64,000 nucleotides of DNA from an uncultured Clostridia bacterium (GTDB lineage: Bacteria; Bacillota; Clostridia; Oscillospirales; Ruminococcaceae), in the NCBI GenBank assembly GCA_947623585.1, contig CANQHA010000002.1, positions 169,566 to 233,565 of the forward strand, read 5' to 3'. Below the pieces are notes generated by a model that saw nothing but the letters and a program-made list of their open reading frames with translations, made no database searches and was not told the DNA's origin. Positions 48,528-58,112 of the stretch are shown piece after piece; positions within the stretch are counted from its first letter, which is position 1; every line of letters starts with the position of its first letter. A program made the position numbers and the translations under genes.

Positions 48528-49637
48528 ATGTTTACGGAATATACAGATTGTACAGAGTTGATGAGACTCATTTCAGATCAAAAAATTAAACCTTCGGCAA
48601 TTAGAAGGTATATGGGTAAGCAGGGTGTAATGCTCACAGCTACAAGTGCATCCGATATAGCTAAGGATATTTATACAATTATGCTTGGCGGAAAGGAAAT
48701 GGAGCAAATTACGCATTTAGTCGCTAGTGAGGGAAATTACGAAAAATCTACATTGATAAATGCAAAGATGAACGATACCTCAAAATCAGGAATAGACATC
48801 CTTGATTGTTTTTCAGATGCAATTAATCGCTTAAAAGTCCAACCGTTTAGGAGCTTTTCTATAGACCAACCTATAAAAACAACAAATGAAGAATTAACCG
48901 TTTCATTTTCATATGTGCGAAATCTTCCGGGCAAAAATAGACTTATTGATTCGGAGAAACGAAGCGTAAAGATTAATATACGAAAGCGAGATGCAAATAA
49001 TGTGTCTATTGACATTCGGCACGCATCTTCGTTTGATGCTAAAAATGCGCTGGAATTACTTGATAAGATTGTTGCACCGATCGATGATAGTACTAATGAT
49101 AGCGACGTCAATCTTTCTCACGTTAATCTTGGAATATTGACTGACAAAAACAGAGTTGCTTTTTTTGATAAACTTTCTGCACACATTTTCAATGCTTGGC
49201 GCCTAAAAACAATTACAAGTATTACAGTACAACGAGGTACTTGGGCCGATGATGAGAATGAAGCAGAAGAAATTACTGATGATAGTGATCCAACAGGTAC
49301 TCTTGCTGGCATAAACCAAGCCGTGTTGAATGGAAGCGGGTTAAGGTCCAATTCGTTTGTTCAGAGTTCACTTGAACAAGGTTACATTATTTCTGCAATG
49401 AAATATAGATATGAATGCACAAAAGAAGCAGGAGAATTTATCGTTGGCATAAGTTCTCGAAGCAAAGATCTTAGAGTAGATATTGAAAAGTCATATTGTG
49501 ACGAAGATGGAAAATTATATATTCAACCGTTCCCTCGTTCACAGCAAGATGAGATTATACAACTATTTCAGAATGCGGCTAATTCTGTCTTTTTAGAATT
49601 ATGTAACGAGCAACAACATGCGCTTAATCCAATATAA
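48528..49637 (+). CDS. Hypothetical protein, third gene of the cassette
   Basis: 369 aa; 2 nt after the nuclease stop, RBS ataggagg; no family recognised. Confidence 0.78.
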   Translation: MFTEYTDCTELMRLISDQKIKPSAIRRYMGKQGVMLTATSASDIAKDIYTIMLGGKEMEQITHLVASEGNYEKSTLINAKMNDTSKSGIDILDCFSDAINRLKVQPFRSFSIDQPIKTTNEELTVSFSYVRNLPGKNRLIDSEKRSVKINIRKRDANNVSIDIRHASSFDAKNALELLDKIVAPIDDSTNDSDVNLSHVNLGILTDKNRVAFFDKLSAHIFNAWRLKTITSITVQRGTWADDENEAEEITDDSDPTGTLAGINQAVLNGSGLRSNSFVQSSLEQGYIISAMKYRYECTKEAGEFIVGISSRSKDLRVDIEKSYCDEDGKLYIQPFPRSQQDEIIQLFQNAANSVFLELCNEQQHALNPI

Positions 49638-49650
49638 TAATGAAGAAACG

Positions 49651-49690
49651 CAGCCATACCCAGATGAATTTCCGAGTATGGCTGCTTTCC
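49651..49690 (+). terminator. Terminator-like hairpin at the end of the cassette
   Basis: gcagccatac...gtatggctgctttcctt. Confidence 0.6.
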
Positions 49691-49808
49691 TTGTTGCACC
49701 CCTGTTTGGCAACTACCCAATATCACTACTGTTTCGATACTGTTTTATTGGAAGCTGTCCCATGGGTCTGCTCTTTTTATATAATTGCGAATAATGCCGA
49801 TAAGCTCG

Positions 49809-51077
49809 TTATTCCTCCGGCTTTTCTTCCTCCGAAGCCTCGGGCTCCTCGGGGGAAACGGTTATTCTCACCCGAAGGATTCGCTGCTCGTCAACCGACA
49901 CCACCTTGAAGTGGAAGCGCCCGCAATCGACCTCTTCGCCGGGCTCGGGGATACGGTCGAGGTTTTCCATAACGAGTCCGCCGATAGAGTTGCAGTCGGT
50001 CTCGATCTCGTCGGGGTCAAGCTCGATGTCGGCAAGAAAATCTCTGACCGAGAGGTCGGCCGAGACCTCATATTCGTTCTCACCGATAGGCACAAACGAG
50101 GTGTCCTCCTCGTCGGTCTCGTCGTAAATTTCGCCGACGAGCTCCTCGATAATATCCTCCATGGTGACGATACCCTGCGTGCCGCCGTACTGATCGACGA
50201 CGACCGCCATATGAGTTTTAGCCCGCTGCATCTGCTGCATAATATCCGAGATCGGCGTGAGCTCGAATATGTAGAGCGGCTTTTGAATTATCTCGCGGAT
50301 ATCGCGTCTGCCGTTGAGATACATATCGAAAAAGTTTTTTTCGTGAATTATTCCGACGATAGAATCTATCGTTTTTTCATAGACGGGAAGCCTTGAAAAG
50401 TGCGAGGTTATAAAGGCGTCCTTGATCTCCTCGGGGCTTTGGTCGATCTCGACCGCCGAGATATTCACCCTCGGAATCAGAATTTCGCTGATGGTTATAT
50501 CCGAAAATTCGAGCGCGCTTTTAACGAGATCGCTTTCATTTTCGTCGAGAACGCCCTCGTCCTCGATCTCGTCGATGATATATTTCAGCTCCTCTTCGGT
50601 CATCGTCGGAGAATCCTTTGAGCCTCCGCAAAGCCTTATGACAAGATTTTTGAGCCGAATCAGAAGCCAAACGAGCGGCGTGAGGATTATCAGAAGTCCA
50701 TATAAAGGATAGGCTATGAACATCGACACCGTTTCCGAGAATTCGTTTGCGATGTTTTTGGGGATTATCTCGCCGAAGATGATGACCAAAACCGTCATCA
50801 CCGCCGTCGATACCGGCACATATTTCGCGCCGAAGCGCATTGAGATCATTACCGTTGCGACGGTGGTCGAGGCGAGGTTCACAACGTTGTTTCCGATTAA
50901 AATCGTGGTGAGTGTTTTGTCAAAATTGTCGGTAAGTTTAATAGTCATTTTAGCCCGCTTGTTGCCGTCCTCGGCATAGCTGCGTATGCGCACCTTATTG
51001 ACCGAAGAAAGCGCAGTTTCCGACGCAGAAAATAAAGCGGACAGTATCAGAAGTATGACTATTATGAACACGTCCAT
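49809..51077 (-). CDS. CNNM/CBS-domain transporter (CorC/HlyC hemolysin family)
   Basis: LLILSALFSASETALSSVNKVRIRSYAEDGNKRAK, MTEEELKYIIDEIEDEGVLDENE, CBS and CorC_HlyC C-terminal domain. Confidence 0.93.
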   Translation of the reverse strand: MDVFIIVILLILSALFSASETALSSVNKVRIRSYAEDGNKRAKMTIKLTDNFDKTLTTILIGNNVVNLASTTVATVMISMRFGAKYVPVSTAVMTVLVIIFGEIIPKNIANEFSETVSMFIAYPLYGLLIILTPLVWLLIRLKNLVIRLCGGSKDSPTMTEEELKYIIDEIEDEGVLDENESDLVKSALEFSDITISEILIPRVNISAVEIDQSPEEIKDAFITSHFSRLPVYEKTIDSIVGIIHEKNFFDMYLNGRRDIREIIQKPLYIFELTPISDIMQQMQRAKTHMAVVVDQYGGTQGIVTMEDIIEELVGEIYDETDEEDTSFVPIGENEYEVSADLSVRDFLADIELDPDEIETDCNSIGGLVMENLDRIPEPGEEVDCGRFHFKVVSVDEQRILRVRITVSPEEPEASEEEKPEE

Positions 51078-51396
51078 TAAAGAAAATCAAACCTTTCCGT
51101 GTATATAGAAATACACATAATGCAGTATATCACACTCCTCGGCGGTTTGTCAAGGTAATTCGTGAAAAAGATACACCTGATTAGGCATTAAATTAAAAGT
51201 TTTCGGTCAAGACTTTTTCTAAAAGGCTTGTCGGGGTCAATGAAAGCTGGTTTTGTTGCTGCGTGGCTGCCCTCGGCGGCAACGATTGCCTCGGTTGTTT
51301 CGCAGACAAAACCCCGCGTTCATGGGGGCGAAGCCCCTCGCCGCGTCCGCAGACGCGGAACTCCCTGCGAAGCGAAGCGAACGACGTTTGCGGGCT

Positions 51397-51720
51397 AAAA
51401 GGTATCCATATTTTCCTCCGCCGGAAAATATGGATGCTATCGTTTAGCACCCCACCCCATTTGTTATGTACCTGAACGCTCCATGCGCACAAAAGCCCCG
51501 CAGGGGCTTTGTGCCACAGAAGCGGGTTTTGTCCAAGAGAACGAGCCGCCGATTCGGCATGGCGGCGAAGTTCGATTGGTTACAAAACCCGCTTCTGTTG
51601 CCCTCGAGGGGCGGGGGCGTTCGCTTTGCTACCTCTTAGACAAACGTGCGCCGGGGGGTGGGGTGGCTCAAAATAGTATGAAATCTTGCCCTCGGCAGGG
51701 AGCGATTGAATTCCTTATTT
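51397..51720. repeat. Palindromic multi-hairpin intergenic element, copy F (degenerate, carries internal hairpins)
   Basis: AAAAGGTATCCATATTTTCCTCCGCCGGAAAATATGGATG arm, CACCCCACCCC...GGGGGTGGGGTG; centre contains ACAGAAGCGGGTTTTGT...ACAAAACCCGCTTCTGT (51516-51598). Confidence 0.82.
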
Positions 51721-53376
51721 CCCCGCGGCCTGTCTGCGCTTGACTTCCTCGAAGCTGACGCCGAACTTCTCATAGATCGTCCGCGCATAGCCGAACTCCT
51801 GCGGCTTTGCGCGCTCGATGCGATAGAGGCGGCGGTTGTCGTCGGTCTCATCGACGGTGGTTATAAGGCTGACCAGCTTAGTGTCGCCCTCAACCTCGCC
51901 GTTTAACTTGTCAAGGCTTCGCGCAAGCTCTAAAAGGTGCGTCGCATAGACGCCTCTGACGCCGATGCAGCGGAAAATCTTCGTAAGCTCGGTGGCGATA
52001 TAAACGCACTCGGTCGGGGTGGTGGACTGTATCGACTCGTTGAGGAGCAAAAGACTGTATTTCGTCGCGGTGTCTATCGTCTCCTTGAACTGCTTGCACT
52101 CCTGAGTGAAGCGCGAGGTGTTGAGCCCGACCTCCTCCTCTTTCGGAAAGTGAGTGTAAATATAGTCTACCGGCGAAATTTCACATTCCGAGCAGGGAAC
52201 ATAAAGCCCCGCCTGAGCAAAGACCTGAATGATTCCGACCGCACGGGTATATGTAGTTTTGCCGCCGTTGTTGGCGCCGGTGAGCACGAAGAAGCGCCCG
52301 TCGTCGTCGAAGCGGCAGTCGTTTGTTATGATCTTGTTTTTCAGAGTGCCGAGCGGATCGCTGCCGACCATCTGAATGTAAAATGAAAGGTCAAAAACGT
52401 CCTTTGCGACCATTTTGCGCTCGTCCATCGGAAGGTATTTCGGTCTGCACATCGAAAGACCTCTCGCCCTGACCGCTTCGACAAGTTTTTTCGCGCCGAT
52501 GTAAAAGCTGAGCTGACTTTCAAACGTGAGGATATCCTCGGTGGACTTTTTGAAGTAAGCCCTGACCGCGGTGTCAAGATGGCTTATATACTCGGCGTTG
52601 ATGTCTTTTAATTCGCGGAAAAGCGGCGCTTCAAGGTCGTTCGTTCCGCCGTTTTCGTTGTAAAGCGAGTGGGTCTTTCCGATAGCGCGTCCGTTTTCTC
52701 CGCTTCTGCCGAAAAGCCAGTCGAAACGCCCCTGCTTTTTTAATCTGTCCGTCGAGACCGACATCAGCATCGCCTCGACCGGCCTCATCATATCGTCGAA
52801 GTTTATTCCGACGGTGACGCTTTTAACGCCCTTTGCAAGTATCTTCAGGCACTCGTCGGTCTCGCGCTTGACCTCGTCGAAATAGTCCGAGCCGTATACC
52901 GAGGCGAAATAATCAGAGAGGCTTTTAAGCGCCGAGGAGCGGAATTTGTCCTTATACTTCTCGCAAAAATCATAGCATTTGGTTATGCAGTCTATATAAG
53001 TTCTGAGGCTTTCAAAGCGCTGATTCAGGGCATAGAAGCTGTCGGCAAGCCCGAGCTTCTGAATGTTGACGTGCTCGTTCACATACATTTTGTGCACGTT
53101 TTCATAAAGCACCGCTTCGAGCGCGGGCACGCTCAGAAAATCCTCAAGAATGTCGAGACGGTAGTTTAAGGTCTCGGGGTCGGTCGAAAGCTGAGTGAAG
53201 ACCTTCATCGCGTTCATCGAATACTCGGGGCAGATCAGCCTTGAAAGCTGCTCAAGCTCGAGGTTTCCGATGTAATCCTGCGGCAGCCTTGAAAGCTCGG
53301 CGCCCCGGTCGAGGTGCAGCTTGCGCTTTTCCTCCGAGGGGTACATAAGATCGACCAAATGCATTTCTTCGGGCAT
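51715..53376 (-). CDS. MutS-family ATPase lacking the mismatch-recognition domain
   Basis: FVLTGANNGGKTTYTRAVG Walker A, LLLLNESIQSTTPTE Walker B/signature region, ATHLLELA. Confidence 0.85.
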   Translation of the reverse strand: MPEEMHLVDLMYPSEEKRKLHLDRGAELSRLPQDYIGNLELEQLSRLICPEYSMNAMKVFTQLSTDPETLNYRLDILEDFLSVPALEAVLYENVHKMYVNEHVNIQKLGLADSFYALNQRFESLRTYIDCITKCYDFCEKYKDKFRSSALKSLSDYFASVYGSDYFDEVKRETDECLKILAKGVKSVTVGINFDDMMRPVEAMLMSVSTDRLKKQGRFDWLFGRSGENGRAIGKTHSLYNENGGTNDLEAPLFRELKDINAEYISHLDTAVRAYFKKSTEDILTFESQLSFYIGAKKLVEAVRARGLSMCRPKYLPMDERKMVAKDVFDLSFYIQMVGSDPLGTLKNKIITNDCRFDDDGRFFVLTGANNGGKTTYTRAVGIIQVFAQAGLYVPCSECEISPVDYIYTHFPKEEEVGLNTSRFTQECKQFKETIDTATKYSLLLLNESIQSTTPTECVYIATELTKIFRCIGVRGVYATHLLELARSLDKLNGEVEGDTKLVSLITTVDETDDNRRLYRIERAKPQEFGYARTIYEKFGVSFEEVKRRQAAGK

Positions 53377-53389
53377 ATAATGTTCCTCC

Positions 53390-54100
53390 TTATCCGGCTA
53401 AATTCGCCTGTATCTCTGTCCAAACCGGTGTGAATCCCGAGCGTAAGGCGTTTTTGAATGAGGGTAAATTGTTCCAATTGCAGCTGTAAAAGGGCGCCTG
53501 CCCGATTTTTATTATCTCGTTCGCGAGCGCCGATGTAAGCGCCGCAGCGATTCCCTGCCTGCGGTATTCTTTTAAAACGTCGATGCCTATCTGCATCATA
53601 TTTTCCGCGTCCTGCGATGCCCCCGCGAGCCCGACGAGCTTTCCGCGGTCATAAGCCCCGACCGCGATTCTGTCGTTCTGCGGCCTTTTTGAGCAGAGCG
53701 CGTTCGACCACTCTGGAAGATAAAGCTCCCCGAAATCCTCGGGCAAAAGCAGGCTGGTCTCATATCGGCAGGGGAGAGGCGCGACCTCATCGCCCGACGG
53801 CAGAAAGAACACACATTCAAACTTCGGCTTAAGCCCCAAGGGCATGAGCGCCTCTGAGTTTATATATGAACCTCTCAGCGCGTCTGAGACTTCCTCAAGC
53901 CTATCCTCGCGAACCGAAACAGCGCTTCCGAAGCCGAAACTCACGGCCAGAAAATCGACCTGCTCGGGGTAAAAAACCTTTGCGCCCTCTCGCCGAGCCG
54001 ACGGGTAAAAGGTGTTCTCGGGCCTGAAAAAATCCTCGGGTTGACAGCCGACGTCTGCCGCCGACTGCCTCAGCGCGGTGTCAAAAAATCTGCGCTTCAT
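53390..54100 (-). CDS. GNAT family N-acetyltransferase
   Basis: IGIDVLKEYRRQGIAAALTSALANEIIKIGQAPFYSCNWNNLPSFKNALRSGF. Confidence 0.82.
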   Translation of the reverse strand: MKRRFFDTALRQSAADVGCQPEDFFRPENTFYPSARREGAKVFYPEQVDFLAVSFGFGSAVSVREDRLEEVSDALRGSYINSEALMPLGLKPKFECVFFLPSGDEVAPLPCRYETSLLLPEDFGELYLPEWSNALCSKRPQNDRIAVGAYDRGKLVGLAGASQDAENMMQIGIDVLKEYRRQGIAAALTSALANEIIKIGQAPFYSCNWNNLPSFKNALRSGFTPVWTEIQANLAG

Positions 54101-54104
54101 TTTC

Positions 54105-54374
54105 TTACCTCACTGCAAGGGCGACAGCAATCGCGATATGCGCAACAAGCGCGAGAATATTTATCGCCCAAAAATATCGGTGCTTTGTCTTGTGATGAAA
54201 TATCTTCATTCCCAAAAGCCCGCCGAACGCCCCGCCGAAGACGCTCATGCATAAAAGCGTTTTTTCGCTTAAACGCCATGAGCCTTTTTTCGCTTTATGC
54301 TTGTCGGCGCCGTAGGCAAAAAACGTCAGCGCCGACAAAAAAGCGAACCATATCAAAGCAAGCCGCAGCGGCAC
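54105..54374 (-). CDS. DUF1294 domain-containing membrane protein
   Basis: YGADKHKAKKGSWRLSEKTLLCMSVFGGAFGGLLGMKIFHHKTKHRYF. Confidence 0.85.
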   Translation of the reverse strand: MPLRLALIWFAFLSALTFFAYGADKHKAKKGSWRLSEKTLLCMSVFGGAFGGLLGMKIFHHKTKHRYFWAINILALVAHIAIAVALAVR

Positions 54375-55586
54375 TTATCTGTTCTCCGCGATGACCGCAA
54401 GAGTGTCGCGCGCGATAAGAAGCTCCTCGTTTGTCGGAACGACCCAGACCTCGACCTTTGAATCGGGGGTGGAGATCTTCGCCAGCTTTCCGCGTATCTT
54501 TTTGTTGAGGTCGTTGTCGATTTTGATTCCGAAGTATTCCATGTCCTTGCAGACGTCGCCTCTTACCTCCCAAGAATTCTCGCCGATGCCTCCGGTGAAC
54601 AGAACCGCGTCAAGTCCGTTCATCGCGGCGGCATATGCGCCGATATACTTCTTGATCTGATACTGCAAAATGTCCGAGGTGAGGATTGCTCTTTCGTTGC
54701 CCTCGAGGCAAGCGTTCTGAATGTCGCGGTTGTCCGAGCCGATCCCCGAAAGGCCGAGGAAGCCCGACTTTTTGTTCATATATTCCGACATCTCGTGCGG
54801 GTCGAAGCCGTGCTTATCCATTACGAAAGTCACGGCGGAAGGATCGACAGCGCCGCAGCGAGTGCCCATTACTATGCCGTCAAGCGGGGTGAAGCCCATC
54901 GAGGTATCGACGGACTTTCCGCCGTCTACCGCGGTTATAGACGAGCCGTTTCCGAGGTGGCAGGAGACAATTTTCAAATCCTTGATGTCTTTTCCCATGG
55001 CCTCAGCGAGCGCGGCGGAAACAAAGCGGTGCGAGGTGCCGTGGAAGCCGTATTTGCGGACGTGATACTGCTTGTAATCCTCATAAGGCAGACCGAAGAG
55101 GAAAGCCTTGGGAGGCATGGTCTGATGGAAAGCGGTGTCGAAGACTACGACCTGAGGCGTGCCTTTCGGGAGGACCTTTGTGCAGGCCCGAAGCGCAAGG
55201 GCGTGAGGGTGGTTGTGCACCGGCGCAAGCTCGGAAAGCGCGTCGATCTGATCGATTACCTTCTCGGTGACCATGCAGGCGCGGTCAAAGACCTCTGCTC
55301 CCTGAACTATTCTGTGCCCGACGGCGGAGATCTCGCTCATCGAATCAATGACCTTGCCGTCGCCCGAGGTGAGGACCTCGACCAGCTTTTCAAAGGCCTC
55401 GGTATGCGTCGGGAAAGCGCAGTCCTGCTCGAAGACATAATTTTTGGACGGCACCTTGTGCGAGACGTGACCGTCTACGCCGATCCTGTCGCAGTTGCCC
55501 TTTGCGATGACGGATTCGTTTTCCATGTCGAGAAGCTGATATTTCAAAGACGAGCTCCCCGCGTTTACTACCAGAACAAGATTCAT
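54375..55586 (-). CDS. ackA: Acetate kinase
   Basis: LVVNAGSSSLKYQL, VVFDTAFHQTMP, YGFHGTSHRFVS, CHLGNGSSITAVDGGKSVDTSMGFTPLDGIVMGTRCG. Confidence 0.97.
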   Translation of the reverse strand: MNLVLVVNAGSSSLKYQLLDMENESVIAKGNCDRIGVDGHVSHKVPSKNYVFEQDCAFPTHTEAFEKLVEVLTSGDGKVIDSMSEISAVGHRIVQGAEVFDRACMVTEKVIDQIDALSELAPVHNHPHALALRACTKVLPKGTPQVVVFDTAFHQTMPPKAFLFGLPYEDYKQYHVRKYGFHGTSHRFVSAALAEAMGKDIKDLKIVSCHLGNGSSITAVDGGKSVDTSMGFTPLDGIVMGTRCGAVDPSAVTFVMDKHGFDPHEMSEYMNKKSGFLGLSGIGSDNRDIQNACLEGNERAILTSDILQYQIKKYIGAYAAAMNGLDAVLFTGGIGENSWEVRGDVCKDMEYFGIKIDNDLNKKIRGKLAKISTPDSKVEVWVVPTNEELLIARDTLAVIAENR

Positions 55587-55798
55587 AGATAAAACTTCCT
55601 TTCAAAGAAAAATCATACATCATTATTTTATACTATCGCCGAAGAAAAATCAAGTCCCGCAGACGGTGTTTTGCTCCGACTGCGGGAAAAATGAGGGATT
55701 ATTTTTAAAAAGCGAGAGAGTTCAAGAGGAAAGGCGTTTTGTTTGCATCGATCGGCGCTTGGGAAAGGGGAGGGAGGAGAGGGTGGGGGACTCCCTTT

Positions 55799-57133
55799 TC
55801 ACTCCCCCTCCACATACCTCTGCTCGATCGCCGGAACATAATACACCCCGTAATCGCCCTCGGCGTTTCCGCGCCAGCCCGCGGCCGAGCAGTAGAATTT
55901 ATAGTACGGAACGCCGTCGCCGCCATAGACGAGCTCGGCGTATTCGACGTCTTTTGAGGTCCTGCCCGAGTCCTCAAAGGGCGTCCAAACATATCCGCCG
56001 CTGTCGAGCAGCCCGAGCGCCTCGTCGAGGGTTATCGCCGGGTAGTCGCCGATTTTGCGGTACTGCTTTTCAAAAGCGCCCGGCACGCCATAGCAGATGA
56101 TCTCGCCGTCGTCCATGAAGTCGATGTTGTTCAGGCTGAAATTGATTATCGTTTTAACGATATCTTCTCGGTCGATCTCGGTCAGAGCGCCGTCATCATA
56201 GGTTGCAAGCTCGTCGAAGCAGGGGTGATACATTCCGACATAGCAGTTCTCGCTTTGCGAGGCGTTGACGGCGGTTTTTCCCGCTTCGTTTTTGCCGAGA
56301 AGCCATTCATATTTCACGAGCAGCTCGGGCGCGGCGTTCTCGGCTTCTTCACGAGAGGCGCCGAACCAAAACCCCACCTTTGCGCCGTCGGGCAGCTCAA
56401 AGCCCCCGTCGATGCTGATATCGGCCCGATAAAGCAGCGCGTCGGTCACGCGGATCTCAACCTTAACGCCGTTCTTTTCAAAGCTCATCATGGTCGGCTC
56501 GGCGTATTCCTCCGAGAGCTCGGTTTTGGTGCGTTCCGAGAGCTTTTCAAGCTCCTCGGGCGTAAGCCTGTTGTCTTTTATCTCGATTTCGTCGGGTTCA
56601 AAGCCAAAGCCAATCGCATAGAATCTCAAAGCCTCGAGCATAAAATCTCTGTCGACGTTTTCAATCATGCCGTTTTGCTCAAAGTTTCTTCGCATGACCC
56701 TCTCATAAACCGGCAGCGTATCGCCCTCGGAAATTTCAAGCTGCCGCCAAGGGTTTCCGCAGTCGAGGTTTGAAACGTCGCCCGCCGAATAGACCTCATC
56801 GCCGAGCGAGGCTTCTCCGACAGCGATTATAACGGTCGGAAGGCTTGAAGCCGGCGCTTTTGTCGTCGAGCCGTTCTCGGAAACTTCAGGCAAAACTGCG
56901 GCCGTCTCTGATCGCTCGGTAACGTCGGGCATTTGTTTTTCGAGCTCGATGTTCTTTGAAAGCGCCGCTCCCAAAAAAATCGCAAGCGCCGCGCAGGCGG
57001 CTGCTGCGCCGTATTTGAGGAACATCACGAAAGGCTTTTTACCGGGCTTTTTTGAGGTCTCGTCGGCCGCAGCTTCGTCCACGGTCTCGTCCGAAAGATG
57101 ATTCAGCGCTTCGATGAAATCCAGCTTTTTCAT
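55799..57133 (-). CDS. Hypothetical single-TM protein, probable anti-sigma factor
   Basis: TM near N-terminus (YGAAAACAALAIFLGAAL), large extracytoplasmic domain; overlaps the ECF sigma stop by 4 nt. Confidence 0.7.
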   Translation of the reverse strand: MKKLDFIEALNHLSDETVDEAAADETSKKPGKKPFVMFLKYGAAAACAALAIFLGAALSKNIELEKQMPDVTERSETAAVLPEVSENGSTTKAPASSLPTVIIAVGEASLGDEVYSAGDVSNLDCGNPWRQLEISEGDTLPVYERVMRRNFEQNGMIENVDRDFMLEALRFYAIGFGFEPDEIEIKDNRLTPEELEKLSERTKTELSEEYAEPTMMSFEKNGVKVEIRVTDALLYRADISIDGGFELPDGAKVGFWFGASREEAENAAPELLVKYEWLLGKNEAGKTAVNASQSENCYVGMYHPCFDELATYDDGALTEIDREDIVKTIINFSLNNIDFMDDGEIICYGVPGAFEKQYRKIGDYPAITLDEALGLLDSGGYVWTPFEDSGRTSKDVEYAELVYGGDGVPYYKFYCSAAGWRGNAEGDYGVYYVPAIEQRYVEGE

Positions 57134-57723
57134 ATCTCAAAGCCCTCCTTTTCAAGGTATTCCTTCAATCCTCGGCGGGTGCGAAAAAGCATACTTTTCA
57201 CCGCCGATTCGCTTACGCCCTGTCTTTTTGCGATATCTTTAAGGGCGTCGGCAAAATAATATCTCTGAACAAAAGCCGTGCGGGCGCTTTTTGAGACGGT
57301 TTTAAGATATGCGTCCACCGCTTCTCCCAAAAGAGATAAGTCGCAGCTTTGCTCGGTCTCAAAAATTATGTCTCCGAGCTCCTCGAGCGAGACTGTCAGC
57401 TCGGAGGAGATCCGTTTTTTCCGATGCTCGCGGCGATAAACGTCGATAGAAAGCTGCCGCGCCAGCTTGCCGAGATAGGTTTTAAGTATGTCGGGCCGCT
57501 GCGGAGGTATCGAGTTCCACGCCCGAAACAGCGTTTCATTCACGATCTCGCGCGCGTCCTCGAGGTCGGAAAGGATATTCAGCGCTATTTTTGAAAGATA
57601 TCCGCGATATTTGTTTTCGGTCTCCGAAAGCGCGGCCTCGTCGCGTTTCCAGAACAGCTCGACGATCATTTCGTCCTGCACGGTTTTCACTTCCCTTTTT
57701 CCTTTTACTATATATCCCGACAA
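57130..57723 (-). CDS. ECF-type RNA polymerase sigma factor
   Basis: Region 2 DLEDAREIVNETLFRAWNSIP and region 4 QRYYFADALKDIAKRQGVSESAVKSMLFRTRRGLKEYL; start position uncertain. Confidence 0.88.
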   Translation of the reverse strand: MSGYIVKGKREVKTVQDEMIVELFWKRDEAALSETENKYRGYLSKIALNILSDLEDAREIVNETLFRAWNSIPPQRPDILKTYLGKLARQLSIDVYRREHRKKRISSELTVSLEELGDIIFETEQSCDLSLLGEAVDAYLKTVSKSARTAFVQRYYFADALKDIAKRQGVSESAVKSMLFRTRRGLKEYLEKEGFEI

Positions 57724-57803
57724 AATCGCGCGGTCGGTTTCGCAAAATTATAAAAAATAAAATCGAGCCGAAAATTAAAATAGCAGCCCGAGGACGGATA
57801 TCA

Positions 57804-57833
57804 AGAAAAAACGCACCCCGAAAAAGGGTGCGT
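57804..57833 (-). terminator. Terminator for the tRNA-Gln unit
   Basis: aaaaaacgcacccc-gaaaaa-gggtgcgtt, read on the minus strand. Confidence 0.75.
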
Positions 57834-57909
57834 TGGCTGCGGCACTAGGATTCGAACCTAGGGAATGCTGGAGTCAGAGTCCAGTGCCTTACCACTTGGC
57901 GATGCCGCA
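57834..57909 (-). tRNA. tRNA-Gln (CTG)
   Basis: Minus strand TGCGGCATCGCCAAGTGGTAAGGCACTGGACTCTGACTCCAGCATTCCCTAGGTTCGAATCCTAGTGCCGCAGCCA; anticodon CTG. Confidence 0.93.
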
Positions 57910-57930
57910 ATATTCGCTATATGGGGGCTT

Positions 57931-58006
57931 TGGCTGGGATAGGTGGATTCGAACCACCGGAATGACGGAGTCAAAGTCCGCTGCCTTACCGCTTGGCTAT
58001 ATCCCA
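57931..58006 (-). tRNA. tRNA-Gln (TTG)
   Basis: Minus strand TGGGATATAGCCAAGCGGTAAGGCAGCGGACTTTGACTCCGTCATTCCGGTGGTTCGAATCCACCTATCCCAGCCA; anticodon TTG. Confidence 0.93.
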
Positions 58007-58112
58007 AGACGCTGCGATTCGGCAAGGGCTTTTCACACAGCTTTGTTATTATATCAAATCCTTTTGCAAAATGCAAGGGGTTTGCGCAAATTTTTTTAAT
58101 TTTTTTGCGCCG

